Shown: piece after piece, positions 8,960 through 17,814 of the stretch
Position numbering within the stretch: the first letter of the stretch is position 1
Layout: each line of letters starts with the position of its first letter
Source: Variovorax paradoxus
GTDB taxonomy: Bacteria > Pseudomonadota > Gammaproteobacteria > Burkholderiales > Burkholderiaceae_C
NCBI GenBank assembly: GCA_016806145.1
Contig: CP063166.1
Location: forward strand, 5,022,001-5,086,000
Reading direction: 5' to 3'
DNA: 64,000 nucleotides
Program-made: the position numbers and the translations under genes
Notes under the pieces: model-generated
The model's input: only the letters and a program-made list of their open reading frames with translations
What the model was told of the DNA's origin: nothing
Database searches by the model: none

Positions 8960-10687
8960 ATGACGCAGCAGGACATCCGCAAGGTTCGGCAGGAGGAGCG
9001 CGTCGCCGAGCTCTGCGCGGGCGTGGTGCGCGCCTTCAGCGGCGAGCGCGACCTGCACTTCTGCGGCCGGCGCCTGCACCGCGGCCGCGTGCCGCTGCCG
9101 TGGTTCGCGCCGCACCTGCATCCCTCGCCCGAGACCGACGACTTCGAATCGTTTCGCGGCGTGGCCGATGGCCTCGCGCTGCGCATCGCCGGCTCCGACG
9201 CCGCGCTGCACCGCACGGTGCAGCCCGAGGAACCGGTGGAGCGCATGCTGTTCGAGATGCTCGAGCAGTTCCGCGCCGAGGCGCTGGTGCCCGAGGCCAT
9301 GGCCGGCATGCGGCGCAACCTGCGCCATCGCCACGAACAGTGGTCGCTGGCCTTCCACCACTCGGGCCTGACCGAGACCGCGCGCGGCCTGCTGCTGTAC
9401 GCGGTGGCGCAGATCTGCCGTGCGCGCGTGAGCGGCGAGCAGGTGGTCGAGGAAACCGAGGACATGCTCGAGGCCACGCGCTTCGCGCTCGCGCCGCGCA
9501 TCGGCCATGCGCTGGGCGGGCTGCGGCGCGATCGCTTCGACCAGGCCGCGTATGCCGTGCATGCGCTGGCGATCGCGCGCACGGTCGCCACGATGCTGCA
9601 CGAGGCCGGCGGCGATGACGAGGCGCCCGACACGCGCCAGAACGACACCGACGACAAGCGCAGCGTGTTCAGCCTGGTCGCCGAGATGGACCGCGAGATC
9701 GTCGAGCAGCACGTCAGCGCGCAGTCCGGACGCAGCCGGCTGCTCGAGGAGGCCGGCGCCGCCTACCGCGTGTTCACCACCGAGCACGACCGCGAGCACG
9801 AGGCCGCCACGCTGGTGCGCCGCGAGCTGCTGGCCGAACTGCGCGAGCGGCTCGACCGCCGCATCGCGGCGCAGGGCGTGAACCTGGCGCGGCTCGCGCG
9901 CGAGCTGCGCGCGCTGCTGGCCGTGCCCGAGCGCGACGGCTGGGACGGCGGCCAGGAGGAAGGCCGCATCGACGGCCGCCGGCTCGCCCAGCTCGTGGCC
10001 TCGCCGGCCGAGCGGCGGCTGTTCCGCATCGAGCGCGAGGAGCCGCTGGCCGATTGCGTGGTCAGCTTCCTCATCGATTGCTCGGGCTCGATGAAGGAGC
10101 ATGCCGAATCGGTCACGATGCTGGTCGACGTGCTCGCGCGCGCCCTCGAGCAGGCCGGCGTGGCCAGCGAGGTGCTGGGCTTCACCACCGGCGCCTGGAA
10201 CGGCGGCCGCGCGCAGCGCGACTGGCTGCGCGCGGGCCGGCCCGCGCACCCGGGCCGGCTCAACGAGCGCTGCCACCTGGTGTTCAAGGCCGCGGGCACG
10301 CCGTGGCGCCGCGCGCGCGCGCCGATGGCCGCGCTGCTGCGGCCCGAGCTGTTCCGCGAAGGCATCGACGGCGAGGCCGTGGACTGGGCCTGCACGCGGC
10401 TGCGCGCGCGCAGCGAGGAACGCAAGCTGCTGCTGGTGATCTCCGACGGCTCGCCGATGGACAGCGCGACCCATCTCGCCAACGATCCGCACTACCTCGA
10501 CCACCACCTGCGCGAGGTGCTGGCGCGCCAGGAGCAGCAGCGCGACATCGCGATCGCGGGCATAGGCGTGGGGCTGGACCTGAGCCCCTACTACAGCCAC
10601 AGCCACGTGCTGGACCTCGCGGCCTCGACGGGCAACGCGATCTTCCGCGAGGTGATCGGGTTGATGGCGGGGCGGCACCGGCACTGA
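8960..10687 (+). CDS. cobT: Cobaltochelatase VWA subunit CobT
   Basis: 575 residues. The C-terminal von Willebrand A domain has a complete MIDAS start, Asp373-x-Ser375-x-Ser377 (DCSGSM), and the ISDGSPMDSAT segment characteristic of CobT. The N-terminal half is helical and charged, and the usual acidic linker is short (DDEAPDTRQNDTDDK). CobT works with CobS as the chaperone-like motor for CobN. The 12-bp gap to cobS indicates one transcript. The palindromic repeat begins 20 bp after the stop. Confidence 0.9.
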   Translation: MTQQDIRKVRQEERVAELCAGVVRAFSGERDLHFCGRRLHRGRVPLPWFAPHLHPSPETDDFESFRGVADGLALRIAGSDAALHRTVQPEEPVERMLFEMLEQFRAEALVPEAMAGMRRNLRHRHEQWSLAFHHSGLTETARGLLLYAVAQICRARVSGEQVVEETEDMLEATRFALAPRIGHALGGLRRDRFDQAAYAVHALAIARTVATMLHEAGGDDEAPDTRQNDTDDKRSVFSLVAEMDREIVEQHVSAQSGRSRLLEEAGAAYRVFTTEHDREHEAATLVRRELLAELRERLDRRIAAQGVNLARLARELRALLAVPERDGWDGGQEEGRIDGRRLAQLVASPAERRLFRIEREEPLADCVVSFLIDCSGSMKEHAESVTMLVDVLARALEQAGVASEVLGFTTGAWNGGRAQRDWLRAGRPAHPGRLNERCHLVFKAAGTPWRRARAPMAALLRPELFREGIDGEAVDWACTRLRARSEERKLLLVISDGSPMDSATHLANDPHYLDHHLREVLARQEQQRDIAIAGIGVGLDLSPYYSHSHVLDLAASTGNAIFREVIGLMAGRHRH

Positions 10688-10707
10688 ATGCGGGAGCGGA
10701 CTTCCGC

Positions 10708-10809
10708 ACGCAGAGGACGCGAAGGTTTCGCAAAGGACGCGAAAGGGAAAACCAAATTTCTTCTTGAGTTCCTTTTGCGTCTTTCGCGAAACCTTTGCGT
10801 CCTCTGCGT
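10708..10809. repeat. 102-bp palindromic repeat, copy 2
   Basis: Second copy of the element at 7819-7920, same orientation and length, with a few substitutions (GAAGGTTTCGCAAAGGAC here against GAAGATTTCGCGAAGAAC). It begins 20 bp after cobT. With copy 1 it brackets cobST as direct repeats. Confidence 0.85.
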
Positions 10810-10864
10810 CCGGCTACCCGCATTCGACAGCCTCCCAGAGCCCATGTCAGCCGAAAGTGTCGCG

Positions 10865-10893
10865 TTGACAAGCGCAGGCCGCGTTTGTACATT
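10865..10893 (+). promoter_or_regulatory. Putative sigma70 promoter of sauR-bug-sauST-tauE
   Basis: TTGACA (10865-10870), a 17-bp spacer, then TACATT (10888-10893): a perfect -35 box and a fair -10 box, 70 bp before the IclR start codon. The next downstream genes are closely spaced, so this may drive the whole operon. Confidence 0.6.
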
Positions 10894-10908
10894 GAGTTTC
10901 AATTATCC

Positions 10909-10931
10909 GAACGCTGTTCCAATATTTGGAA
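10909..10931. promoter_or_regulatory. Putative SauR operator (overlapping palindromes)
   Basis: Two overlapping dyads: GAAC-GCT-GTTC (10909-10919) and TTCCAA-TAT-TTGGAA (10917-10931). They sit just after the predicted -10 box, a good place for repression. The TTCC/GGAA half-sites resemble known IclR-family operators. Confidence 0.55.
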
Positions 10932-10962
10932 TTCATCGAAAGCGTCGGAACAACGGAGACGC

Positions 10963-11754
10963 ATGGATTCCACGCTCGCCAAAGGCCTCGCCGTCATGGA
11001 ATGGATGGCACGCCAGGCACGCGCCTGCCGCGTGATCGACGTCGCCAATGCCTTCGGCATGGCGCGCAGCAATGCCCATCGCACGCTGCAGACGCTGGTG
11101 GAATGCGGCTGGGCGGTGCAGGACGCCGACACCAGCGCCTACCGGCCGAGCCTGCGGCTGTTCGAGCTCGGCGCCATGGTCTCCGAGGCGGCCGACATGG
11201 GCGCGCTGCTGCGCCCGCATCTCGCGGCACTGGCGCGGGCCAGCGGCGAGACCATCCACCTCGCGGTGCTCGAAGGCGCCGAGATCGTCTACCTCGACAA
11301 GTTCGACAGCCCGCTGCCCGTGGCCGCCTATTCGCGCATCGGCGGCCGCGCGCCGGCCTGCTGCGTGGCCTCGGGCAAGGCGATGCTGGCGGCCGCGCGG
11401 CTCGACGCCGCCGCGCTGCGTGCGCTGTTCGGCACGCTGCAACCCCACACGCCGCACAGCATCGTCGACTTCGATGCGCTGCAGGCCGAGCTCGAGCGCA
11501 GCCGCGCGCGCGGCTATGCCGAGAACCGCGAGGAATGGCGCCTGGGCGTCTGCGGACTCGGCGTGCCGGTGTTCGATGCGCGCGGCACGGCCGTGGCCGC
11601 CGTCGGCATGAGCGTGCCCTCCATCCGCTTCGCGCGCACCCAGGCGCGCGAACTCTCCGAACGCATCATGGCCTGCGCGCGCGACGCCAGCGCCACGCTG
11701 GGCTACCGCCCCGCCACCGCCCCCGCCACCACAACGAGAAGGAGACCCGTATGA
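10963..11754 (+). CDS. sauR: IclR-family regulator, SauR candidate
   Basis: 263 residues with a short N-terminal helix-turn-helix (VIDVANAFGMARSNAHRTL, about 25-45) and an IclR effector domain (EIVYLDKFDSP, CVASGKAMLAA). The start is the ATG at 10963. Its stop overlaps the start of the Bug receptor gene (ATGA), and sauS and sauT follow, so it heads the operon. The known sulfoacetate operon of Cupriavidus necator is sauRSTU with an IclR-type SauR, which matches this order apart from the transporter. Confidence 0.75.
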   Translation: MDSTLAKGLAVMEWMARQARACRVIDVANAFGMARSNAHRTLQTLVECGWAVQDADTSAYRPSLRLFELGAMVSEAADMGALLRPHLAALARASGETIHLAVLEGAEIVYLDKFDSPLPVAAYSRIGGRAPACCVASGKAMLAAARLDAAALRALFGTLQPHTPHSIVDFDALQAELERSRARGYAENREEWRLGVCGLGVPVFDARGTAVAAVGMSVPSIRFARTQARELSERIMACARDASATLGYRPATAPATTTRRRPV

Positions 11755-12743
11755 GACTGTCCTTGTCCGCCCCCTGGTTGCGCGCGGGGCTGCTGGCCGC
11801 CGCGGCACTGGCATCGCCGCTGGCCGCGTTCGCACAGACCGGGAGCGACTACCCCAGCAAGCCGATCAAGCTGATCGTGCCCTACCCGCCCGGCGGCGGC
11901 ACCGACGTGATCGCGCGCATCGTGCAGGAACGCTTCCAGACGCTGCTGGGCCAGCCGGTCGTCATCGACAACCGCGGCGGCGCGGCCGGCTCGATCGGCA
12001 CCGAACTCGTCGCCAAGTCGGCGGCCGACGGCTACACGGTACTGTTCACGCTGTCCTCGCACACCATCAACCCCGCCATCTACACCAAGCTCTCGTTCGA
12101 CACCGCGAAGGACTTCGCGCCCGTGGGCCTGGTGGCTTCGCTGCCGCAGCTCCTGGTGGCGAACCCGCAGTTCCCGGCCAGCACGGTGGCCGAACTGGTC
12201 GCGATGGCCAAGGCCAAGCCCGACAGCATCTCCTTCGCCTCGGTGGGCAACGGCTCGCCCGGCCACCTCGCGGGCGAACTGCTGAAGCTGCGCACCGGCA
12301 CGCAGATGACGCACGTGCCCTACCGCGGCGGCGGCCCGGCGGTCACCGACGTGATGGGCGGGCAGGTGCCGCTGCTGTGGGTGTCGATTCCCGCCGCCGC
12401 ACAGTTCGTGAAGGCCGGCAAGCTCAAGGCGCTGGCCGTGTCGACCACCAAGCGCAGCGCCGCCTTCCCCGAGGTGCCGACGATGCAGGAGGCCGGCATC
12501 CCCGACTTCGACGTCGACTCCTGGTACGCGGTGTTCGTGCCCGCGAAGACGCCGCAACCCGCGATCGACCGGCTCAACCGCGTGATCAACACGGTCGTGA
12601 AGGAACCCGACATCCGCGACAAGCTGCTGGCCCAGGGCAGCGAAGGCGTGGGCGGCACGCCCGAGCAGCTCGGCAAGGTGGTCTCCACCGAACTCGTGCG
12701 CTGGAGCAAGCTCGCCAAGGAAGCGAACATCCACGTCGACTAG
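11751..12743 (+). CDS. Bug/TctC-family periplasmic substrate-binding protein
   Basis: 330 residues. A classic signal peptide ends near AAFAQ, so the mature protein is periplasmic. Family motifs are present: YPSKPIKLIVPYPPGGGTDVIAR at the N-terminus, DNRGGAAGSIG, and HVPYRGGGPAVTDVMGGQV in the middle. Bug receptors bind carboxylates and deliver them to a TctAB-type carrier; no tctA or tctB is in the window. Its place between sauR and sauS (4-bp overlap with sauR) makes sulfoacetate the most likely ligand, by inference. It may replace the SauU transporter of the reference operon. Confidence 0.9.
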   Translation: MRLSLSAPWLRAGLLAAAALASPLAAFAQTGSDYPSKPIKLIVPYPPGGGTDVIARIVQERFQTLLGQPVVIDNRGGAAGSIGTELVAKSAADGYTVLFTLSSHTINPAIYTKLSFDTAKDFAPVGLVASLPQLLVANPQFPASTVAELVAMAKAKPDSISFASVGNGSPGHLAGELLKLRTGTQMTHVPYRGGGPAVTDVMGGQVPLLWVSIPAAAQFVKAGKLKALAVSTTKRSAAFPEVPTMQEAGIPDFDVDSWYAVFVPAKTPQPAIDRLNRVINTVVKEPDIRDKLLAQGSEGVGGTPEQLGKVVSTELVRWSKLAKEANIHVD

Positions 12744-12762
12744 TTTTTTCTCTCTTCATGCC

Positions 12763-14211
12763 ATGAATCCCTCCGCATCCTCCTCTGAAGCCCACGGCCC
12801 CATCGCCGACCTCGTGGCACGCGCGCGCGCGGCGCAGCGCATCTACGAGACCTGGTCGCAGGCCCAGGTCGACATGGCGGTCACGGCCGCCGGCTGGGCC
12901 ATCATCGAACCCGCGCGCAACCGCGAGCTGGCCGAACTGGCGGTGGCCGACACGGGCGTGGGCAACGTCGAGGACAAGGTGCGCAAGAACCACCGCAAGA
13001 CCTTCGGCCTGCTGCGCGACCTGCAGGGCGCGCGCTCGGTCGGCGTGATCGCCGAGGACCCGGCGCGCGGCATCGTCGAGATCGCGCGGCCGGTCGGCGT
13101 GGTGTGCGCGATCACGCCCTCGACCAACCCGGGCGCGACGCCGGCCAACAAGATCATCAACGCGCTCAAGGGCCGCAACGCGGTGATCGTCGCGCCCTCG
13201 CCCAAGGGCTGGAGCACGGCGGCGCGGCTGATCGAATTCATCCACCAGCAGTTCGACCGCATCGGCGCGCCGCGCGACCTGGTGCAGTTGCTGCCCGCGC
13301 CGGTCAACAAGCAGTCGACGGCCGAACTGATGCGGCTGTGCGACCTGGTGGTGGCCACCGGCTCGCAGGCCAACGTGCGCGCCGCCTATGCGAGCGGCAC
13401 GCCGGCCTTCGGCGTGGGCGCCGGCAATGTCGCGGGCATCGTCGACGAGACGGCCGACACCGAGGCCGCGGCCGATCGCATCGTGCGCTCGAAGACCTTC
13501 GACAACGCGACCAGCTGCTCGTCGGAGAACAGCCTGGTGGTGGTCGACGCGGTGCGCGCGCGCCTGCTCGCCGCGCTCAAGGACCGCGGCGCCGTGATGC
13601 TCGGCGAGGCGCAGAAGGCCACCCTGCAGCAGCTGATGTGGCCCGGGGGCAAGCTCTCGCCCGCGGTCATCGGCCAGTCGGCGCGCGCCATCGCCGAGCG
13701 CGCGGCGGAGGTCGATGGCGCCAACCGCGCGGCCTGGCAGGCGATCGCCGAGGCCGACCCGCGCATCCTGATGGTGGCCGAGGACGGCGTGGGCCACGAC
13801 CATCCGTTCTCGGGCGAGAAGCTCAGCCCGGTGCTCGCGGTCTATGCGGCGCGCGACTTCGCGCAGGCGGCCTCGATCGTCGAGCGCATCTACGGCTACG
13901 AGGGCGCGGGCCATTCGGTGGGGCTGCATTCCGCCGTGCCAGAGCGCGCGCTCGAGCTCGGCCTGTCGCTGCCGGTGTCGCGCGTGATCGTCGACCAGGC
14001 GCACTGCATCGCCACCGGCGGCAGCTTCGACAACGGCCTGCCGTTCTCGCTCTCGATGGGCTGCGGCACCTGGGGCCGCAACAACTTCTCCGACAACATG
14101 AACTACCGGCACTACCTGAACATCACGCGCGTGTCGCGGCCGATCGCCGAGCAGGTGCCGAGCGAGGAACAGATCTTCGGCGCCTTCTTCGCGCGGCATG
14201 GAGCGCACTGA
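12763..14211 (+). CDS. sauS: Sulfoacetaldehyde dehydrogenase (CoA-acylating)
   Basis: 482 residues of the CoA-acylating aldehyde dehydrogenase (EutE/AdhE-type) branch. The catalytic Cys is Cys252 in an ATSCSSEN context; the cofactor region ITPSTNPGATPANK is also typical. The expected reaction here is reduction of sulfoacetyl-CoA to sulfoacetaldehyde, feeding Xsc. Support comes from neighbours: an IclR gene and a Bug receptor upstream, a CoA ligase 2 bp downstream, and xsc a few kb away. No clear ribosome site precedes the ATG; the gap after the bug stop is pyrimidine-rich. Other short acyl-CoA substrates are possible. Confidence 0.82.
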   Translation: MNPSASSSEAHGPIADLVARARAAQRIYETWSQAQVDMAVTAAGWAIIEPARNRELAELAVADTGVGNVEDKVRKNHRKTFGLLRDLQGARSVGVIAEDPARGIVEIARPVGVVCAITPSTNPGATPANKIINALKGRNAVIVAPSPKGWSTAARLIEFIHQQFDRIGAPRDLVQLLPAPVNKQSTAELMRLCDLVVATGSQANVRAAYASGTPAFGVGAGNVAGIVDETADTEAAADRIVRSKTFDNATSCSSENSLVVVDAVRARLLAALKDRGAVMLGEAQKATLQQLMWPGGKLSPAVIGQSARAIAERAAEVDGANRAAWQAIAEADPRILMVAEDGVGHDHPFSGEKLSPVLAVYAARDFAQAASIVERIYGYEGAGHSVGLHSAVPERALELGLSLPVSRVIVDQAHCIATGGSFDNGLPFSLSMGCGTWGRNNFSDNMNYRHYLNITRVSRPIAEQVPSEEQIFGAFFARHGAH

Positions 14212-14213
14212 GC

Positions 14214-15740
14214 ATGGCGGCGGGCGACGGCGACACCGTCCATGGCCTGATCGAGCAGGTGGCCGCGCGCCAGCCGGGCGCCGTGTATGCGCTGTCCACC
14301 GAGGGCGAGGCGCGCATCGACTGCGCCGCGCTCGTGCAGGGCTGCCGCCGCGTGGCCGGTGCGCTGCAGGCGGCCGGCGCGCGGCCCGGCGACACGGTCT
14401 CGGTCGTGATGCCCAACGGCCTGCAGACGCTGCGGTTGCTGCTGGGCGCGATGCATGCGGGCATGGTCGTGAACCCGGTCAACCTGCTGTCGCAGCCCGA
14501 GCAGATGCGCTACGTGCTCGCGCACTCCGACTGCCGCGTGGTCTGCGTGGCGCCCGAGTGGGAAGAGCGCGTGCGCGCGATGCTGGCGGACATCGGCCGG
14601 CCGGTGTCGGTGCTGGTGGCCGATCCCGACGGGCTCGCGCTGCCGGGGGAAGGCGAAGCGAACGCGCTTCGCGCGCTTCCCGCACCTTCGCCCGACGCGG
14701 TCGCGCTGCTGATGTACACCTCGGGCACCACGGGCCAGCCCAAGGGCGTGATGCTCACGCAGCGCAACCTCGCGGCCAACGCGCAGGCGATCAGCGCCGA
14801 GCATGAACTGGGAAGCGCCGACCGCGTGCTCGCGGTGCTGCCGCTCTATCACATCAACGCCTTCTGCGTGACCATGCTGGCGCCGCTCGCGCATGGCGGC
14901 AGCCTCGCGATGCCGCCGAAGTTCTCGGCCGGCCGCTTCTGGGAGCAGGCGGCGCAGACGGGTTGCAGCTGGATCAACGTGGTGCCGACCATGATCTCGT
15001 ACCTGCTCGAGGGCGAGGCGCCGGCGCGCGAACGCACGGCCGCGATCCACTTCTGCCGCTCGGCCTCGGCCGCGCTGCCGCCCGAGCACCACCGCGCCTT
15101 CGAGCGCCTGTTCGGCATCGGCATCGTCGAGACCATGGGCCTCACCGAGACCGCCGCGCCCTCGTTCTCGAACCCGCTCGATCCGGCGCGGCGCAAGCTG
15201 GGCTCGGTCGGCCGCGCCTCGGGCTGCGAGGCGCGCGTGATCGACGCGGCCCTCGCCGAAGTGCCCGACGGCAGCACCGGCGAACTCGCGATCCGCGGGC
15301 CCAACGTGATGCGCGGCTACTACAAGAACGAGGAGGCCACGCGCGCCAGCTTCACGCCCGACGGCTGGCTGCGCACCGGCGACCTCGGCCACCGCGATGC
15401 CGACGGCTTCTTCTTCGTCACCGGCCGCATCAAGGAATTGATCATCAAGGGCGGCGAGAACATCGCGCCGCGCGAGATCGACGAGGCCCTGCTGCGGCAT
15501 CCCGCCGTGCTCGAGGCCGCGGCCGTCGGCGTGCCCGACCGCCACTACGGCCAGGAGGTCGGCGTGTGCATCGTGCTGCGCGAGGGCTGTGCGTGCGGCG
15601 AGGACGAGCTGCGCGCCTTCAGTGCCGAGGCGCTCGGGCGCTACAAGGCGCCGGGCCACTATCGCTTCGTGACCGACCTGCCGCGCGGGCCCTCGGGCAA
15701 GGTGCAGCGGCTCAAGCTGCTGCCGCTGTTCGCGGCATGA
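14214..15740 (+). CDS. sauT: Sulfoacetate-CoA ligase (AMP-forming)
   Basis: 508 residues of the acyl-adenylate family. The phosphate loop MYTSGTTGQPKG (residues 167-178), the GLTETAAPS motif, the GWLRTGDLG hinge region and the C-terminal lysine motif PSGKVQR are all present, so the enzyme should be active. The start is two bases after the sauS stop. In the known pathway SauT activates sulfoacetate to sulfoacetyl-CoA. The specificity is inferred from gene order, not from residues. The stop overlaps the tauE start (ATGA). Confidence 0.8.
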   Translation: MAAGDGDTVHGLIEQVAARQPGAVYALSTEGEARIDCAALVQGCRRVAGALQAAGARPGDTVSVVMPNGLQTLRLLLGAMHAGMVVNPVNLLSQPEQMRYVLAHSDCRVVCVAPEWEERVRAMLADIGRPVSVLVADPDGLALPGEGEANALRALPAPSPDAVALLMYTSGTTGQPKGVMLTQRNLAANAQAISAEHELGSADRVLAVLPLYHINAFCVTMLAPLAHGGSLAMPPKFSAGRFWEQAAQTGCSWINVVPTMISYLLEGEAPARERTAAIHFCRSASAALPPEHHRAFERLFGIGIVETMGLTETAAPSFSNPLDPARRKLGSVGRASGCEARVIDAALAEVPDGSTGELAIRGPNVMRGYYKNEEATRASFTPDGWLRTGDLGHRDADGFFFVTGRIKELIIKGGENIAPREIDEALLRHPAVLEAAAVGVPDRHYGQEVGVCIVLREGCACGEDELRAFSAEALGRYKAPGHYRFVTDLPRGPSGKVQRLKLLPLFAA

Positions 15741-16540
15741 ACCCGGCCGACCTGCTGACGCCGCCGCTGGCGCCGCTGCTGCTCGCCTACAGCCTCTGCG
15801 TGGTGTTCGCGGCCGGCGTGGTGCGCGGCTTCGCGGGCTTCGGCTTCTCGGCCATCACCGTGGCCGGCATGTCGCTCGTGGTCTCGCCCGCGCTGGTGGT
15901 GCCCGCGATCTTCATGCTCGAGATCCTCGCGAGCCTGAGCCAGTTGCGCGGCATCGCGCGCGATGTCGACATGCCCTGGCTGGGATGGCTGATGCTCGGC
16001 AACCTGCTGTTCATTCCGCTCGGCGTGGCGCTGCTGGCCTGGCTGCCCGAGACGCCGCTGCGCCTCCTGATCGGCGCGCTGCTGATGGCCGCCGCGCTGC
16101 TGCTGCGCAGCGGCGCGCGCGCCACGCTGGTGCCCACGCGCGCGGTGCGCTTCGGCGCCGGCCTGGCCTCGGGCTTCATCAATGGCGTGGCGGCCATCGG
16201 CGGCATCGCCATCGCCGTGCTGCTGAGCACCACCGCGATGGCACCGGCCGCGCTGCGCGCCACGCTGATCGCACTGCTGCTGTTCAGCGACGTGGTGTCG
16301 CTCGCGAGCGCCGCGCTGATGCCGGCCGCGCACGCCACCGGCAAGCTGCTCGGGCCCGACACCTTCAAGTGGGCGCTGTGGCTCGCGCCCGCGATGCTGG
16401 CCGGCATCTGGTGGGGGCAGCGCTCGTTCAAGGGGGTGTCGCCCGAGCAGTTCAGGCGGCATGTGCTGAACCTGCTGATCGTGCTGGCGGCGGTCAGCGT
16501 GCTGCGCTCGGCGGTCGGGCTGATCGGGCTGGCCGGGTGA
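15737..16540 (+). CDS. tauE: TauE/SafE-family sulfite exporter
   Basis: A 267-residue membrane protein with about eight hydrophobic segments. The N-terminal segment has the VRGFAGFGFSA motif and the second half has the related SGFINGVAAIGGIA, the internal duplication typical of TauE/SafE. It overlaps sauT by 4 bp and ends the operon. In sulfonate degraders TauE is thought to export the sulfite released by Xsc. Its 3' end overlaps the convergent DUF2252 gene by 47 bp. Confidence 0.83.
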   Translation: MNPADLLTPPLAPLLLAYSLCVVFAAGVVRGFAGFGFSAITVAGMSLVVSPALVVPAIFMLEILASLSQLRGIARDVDMPWLGWLMLGNLLFIPLGVALLAWLPETPLRLLIGALLMAAALLLRSGARATLVPTRAVRFGAGLASGFINGVAAIGGIAIAVLLSTTAMAPAALRATLIALLLFSDVVSLASAALMPAAHATGKLLGPDTFKWALWLAPAMLAGIWWGQRSFKGVSPEQFRRHVLNLLIVLAAVSVLRSAVGLIGLAG

Positions 16541-17741
16541 CCATCGCGCCCGCGTCGTAGGCCTCGCAGTACGCTGCCCAGTCCTGCGCCACCTGCGCGG
16601 CGCACTGGTGCGCGGCGTCGAGCAGGTCCCCCCGCCACGACTTCACCGAAGCGCCGAAGTCGACCAGCGCGTCCGCGATGGCCGAGCCCTGCCGGCCTGC
16701 GCTGCGCAACTGCGCCCAGGCCATGAGCTGCCCCATGTCGGAAAGCACGGCTCGGATGTCGGCGGGCCGCGTGCGGTGCACGTCGAGGCTCACGCGATCC
16801 TCGCTGGGCTGCAGGCCGCGCAGCACATACGAGCGCTTGCGCGTCACGATCGGATGCAGGAAGGCCATCGACACGGCCTGCATGCGGCGCTGCAGCGCGA
16901 CCACGCGGTGCGCCTCCGATTCCCAGGCGGGCTGCGCCGTCTTCTTCAGGTGCGGCGCGAGCGAGGACGGCAGCGCCTGCTTGAGATCGAGCAGGTAGTT
17001 GGCATCGGGCGAGCCCTTGCCCTCGACCAGCACGATGTAGCGCTCCACGCCGAGGCTGCCGGTGCCGGCGATGCGCCGCGCCACGTCGAGCACCTCGAAG
17101 AAGCCCGGGTCGGGCTGCGAGGCCGCGAAGCGGTCGACCAGCTTGACGACGCGCTCGCGCTGCGCCTCGCTCGCCGGCAGCGCATGCTTGCCGTCGCAGC
17201 GGATCAGGCGCCGGCGGCCCTTGCGCTCGGTGCGCCGGTCGAGGAAGGCGGGGCGGCTGCGCGCCTTGAGGGTGTCGAGCAGTTCGCGCACCAGGCCGGT
17301 CGCGGTGTCGCGCTCGACCCAGCGGGCCTTGCCGAGCGCGAGCGCGCCCGCGTAGGCGTCGAGGAAGACCCTGCACAGCGCGGCGAACTCGGCGGCGCCG
17401 CGGCTCGGGCCATCGCCGGCGACGAGGACGCTCGTGAGGAAGCGCACCAGTTCCCAGGTCACGGGCGCGAGCGCGGCCTCGTCGAAATCGTTGAGGTCGA
17501 AATAGACCAGCCGGTTGTCGCCCTTGTAGCTGCCGAAGTTCTCGAGGTGCGCGTCGCCGCACAGCCACGCCAGCGGCGCCTTGGCGAACAGCGCGCCCGA
17601 CGGCAGGCGGTCGTGGAACAGGTGGCAGGTGCCGCGCAGGAAGACGAAGGGGCTCGAACGCAGGTTGGCGTATTTCATCGCCAGGCGTTCGGGGTCGCGG
17701 TCGGCGTTGAAGGCGCGGATGGTCTTGACGGCATTGGGCAT
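16494..17741 (-). CDS. DUF2252 family protein
   Basis: 415 residues, full length for the DUF2252 family, which has a distant aminoglycoside-phosphotransferase/kinase-like fold. Visible conserved segments are WLCGDAHLENFGSYKG, VYFDLNDFDEAALAP and GTGSLGVERYIVLVEGKG; the GDxHxxN part resembles a kinase catalytic loop. The substrate is unknown for the family. The start is the ATG at 17741; no strong ribosome site is seen. It lies 73 bp downstream of an acyl-CoA dehydrogenase gene on the same strand, with no obvious functional link. Confidence 0.85.
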   Translation of the reverse strand: MPNAVKTIRAFNADRDPERLAMKYANLRSSPFVFLRGTCHLFHDRLPSGALFAKAPLAWLCGDAHLENFGSYKGDNRLVYFDLNDFDEAALAPVTWELVRFLTSVLVAGDGPSRGAAEFAALCRVFLDAYAGALALGKARWVERDTATGLVRELLDTLKARSRPAFLDRRTERKGRRRLIRCDGKHALPASEAQRERVVKLVDRFAASQPDPGFFEVLDVARRIAGTGSLGVERYIVLVEGKGSPDANYLLDLKQALPSSLAPHLKKTAQPAWESEAHRVVALQRRMQAVSMAFLHPIVTRKRSYVLRGLQPSEDRVSLDVHRTRPADIRAVLSDMGQLMAWAQLRSAGRQGSAIADALVDFGASVKSWRGDLLDAAHQCAAQVAQDWAAYCEAYDAGAMVTRPARSARPPSAAR

Positions 17742-17814
17742 GGTGCTTTTGCTTCCCGCTTTCTGGGTGGCGGGATTCTGCGGCTCGGCACCCAGCCGAA
17801 GCTGACCAGCGTGC

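Noticed and set aside
6962..10684. A 1240-codon minus-strand open frame across iclR and cobST
   Set aside because: Its composition is His/Arg/Ala-rich without any domain, while the plus strand gives clear IclR, CobS and CobT proteins.
7819..10809. Palindromic repeats as a CRISPR or integron feature
   Set aside because: There are only two copies, about 2.9 kb apart, each a long palindrome with no spacer array.
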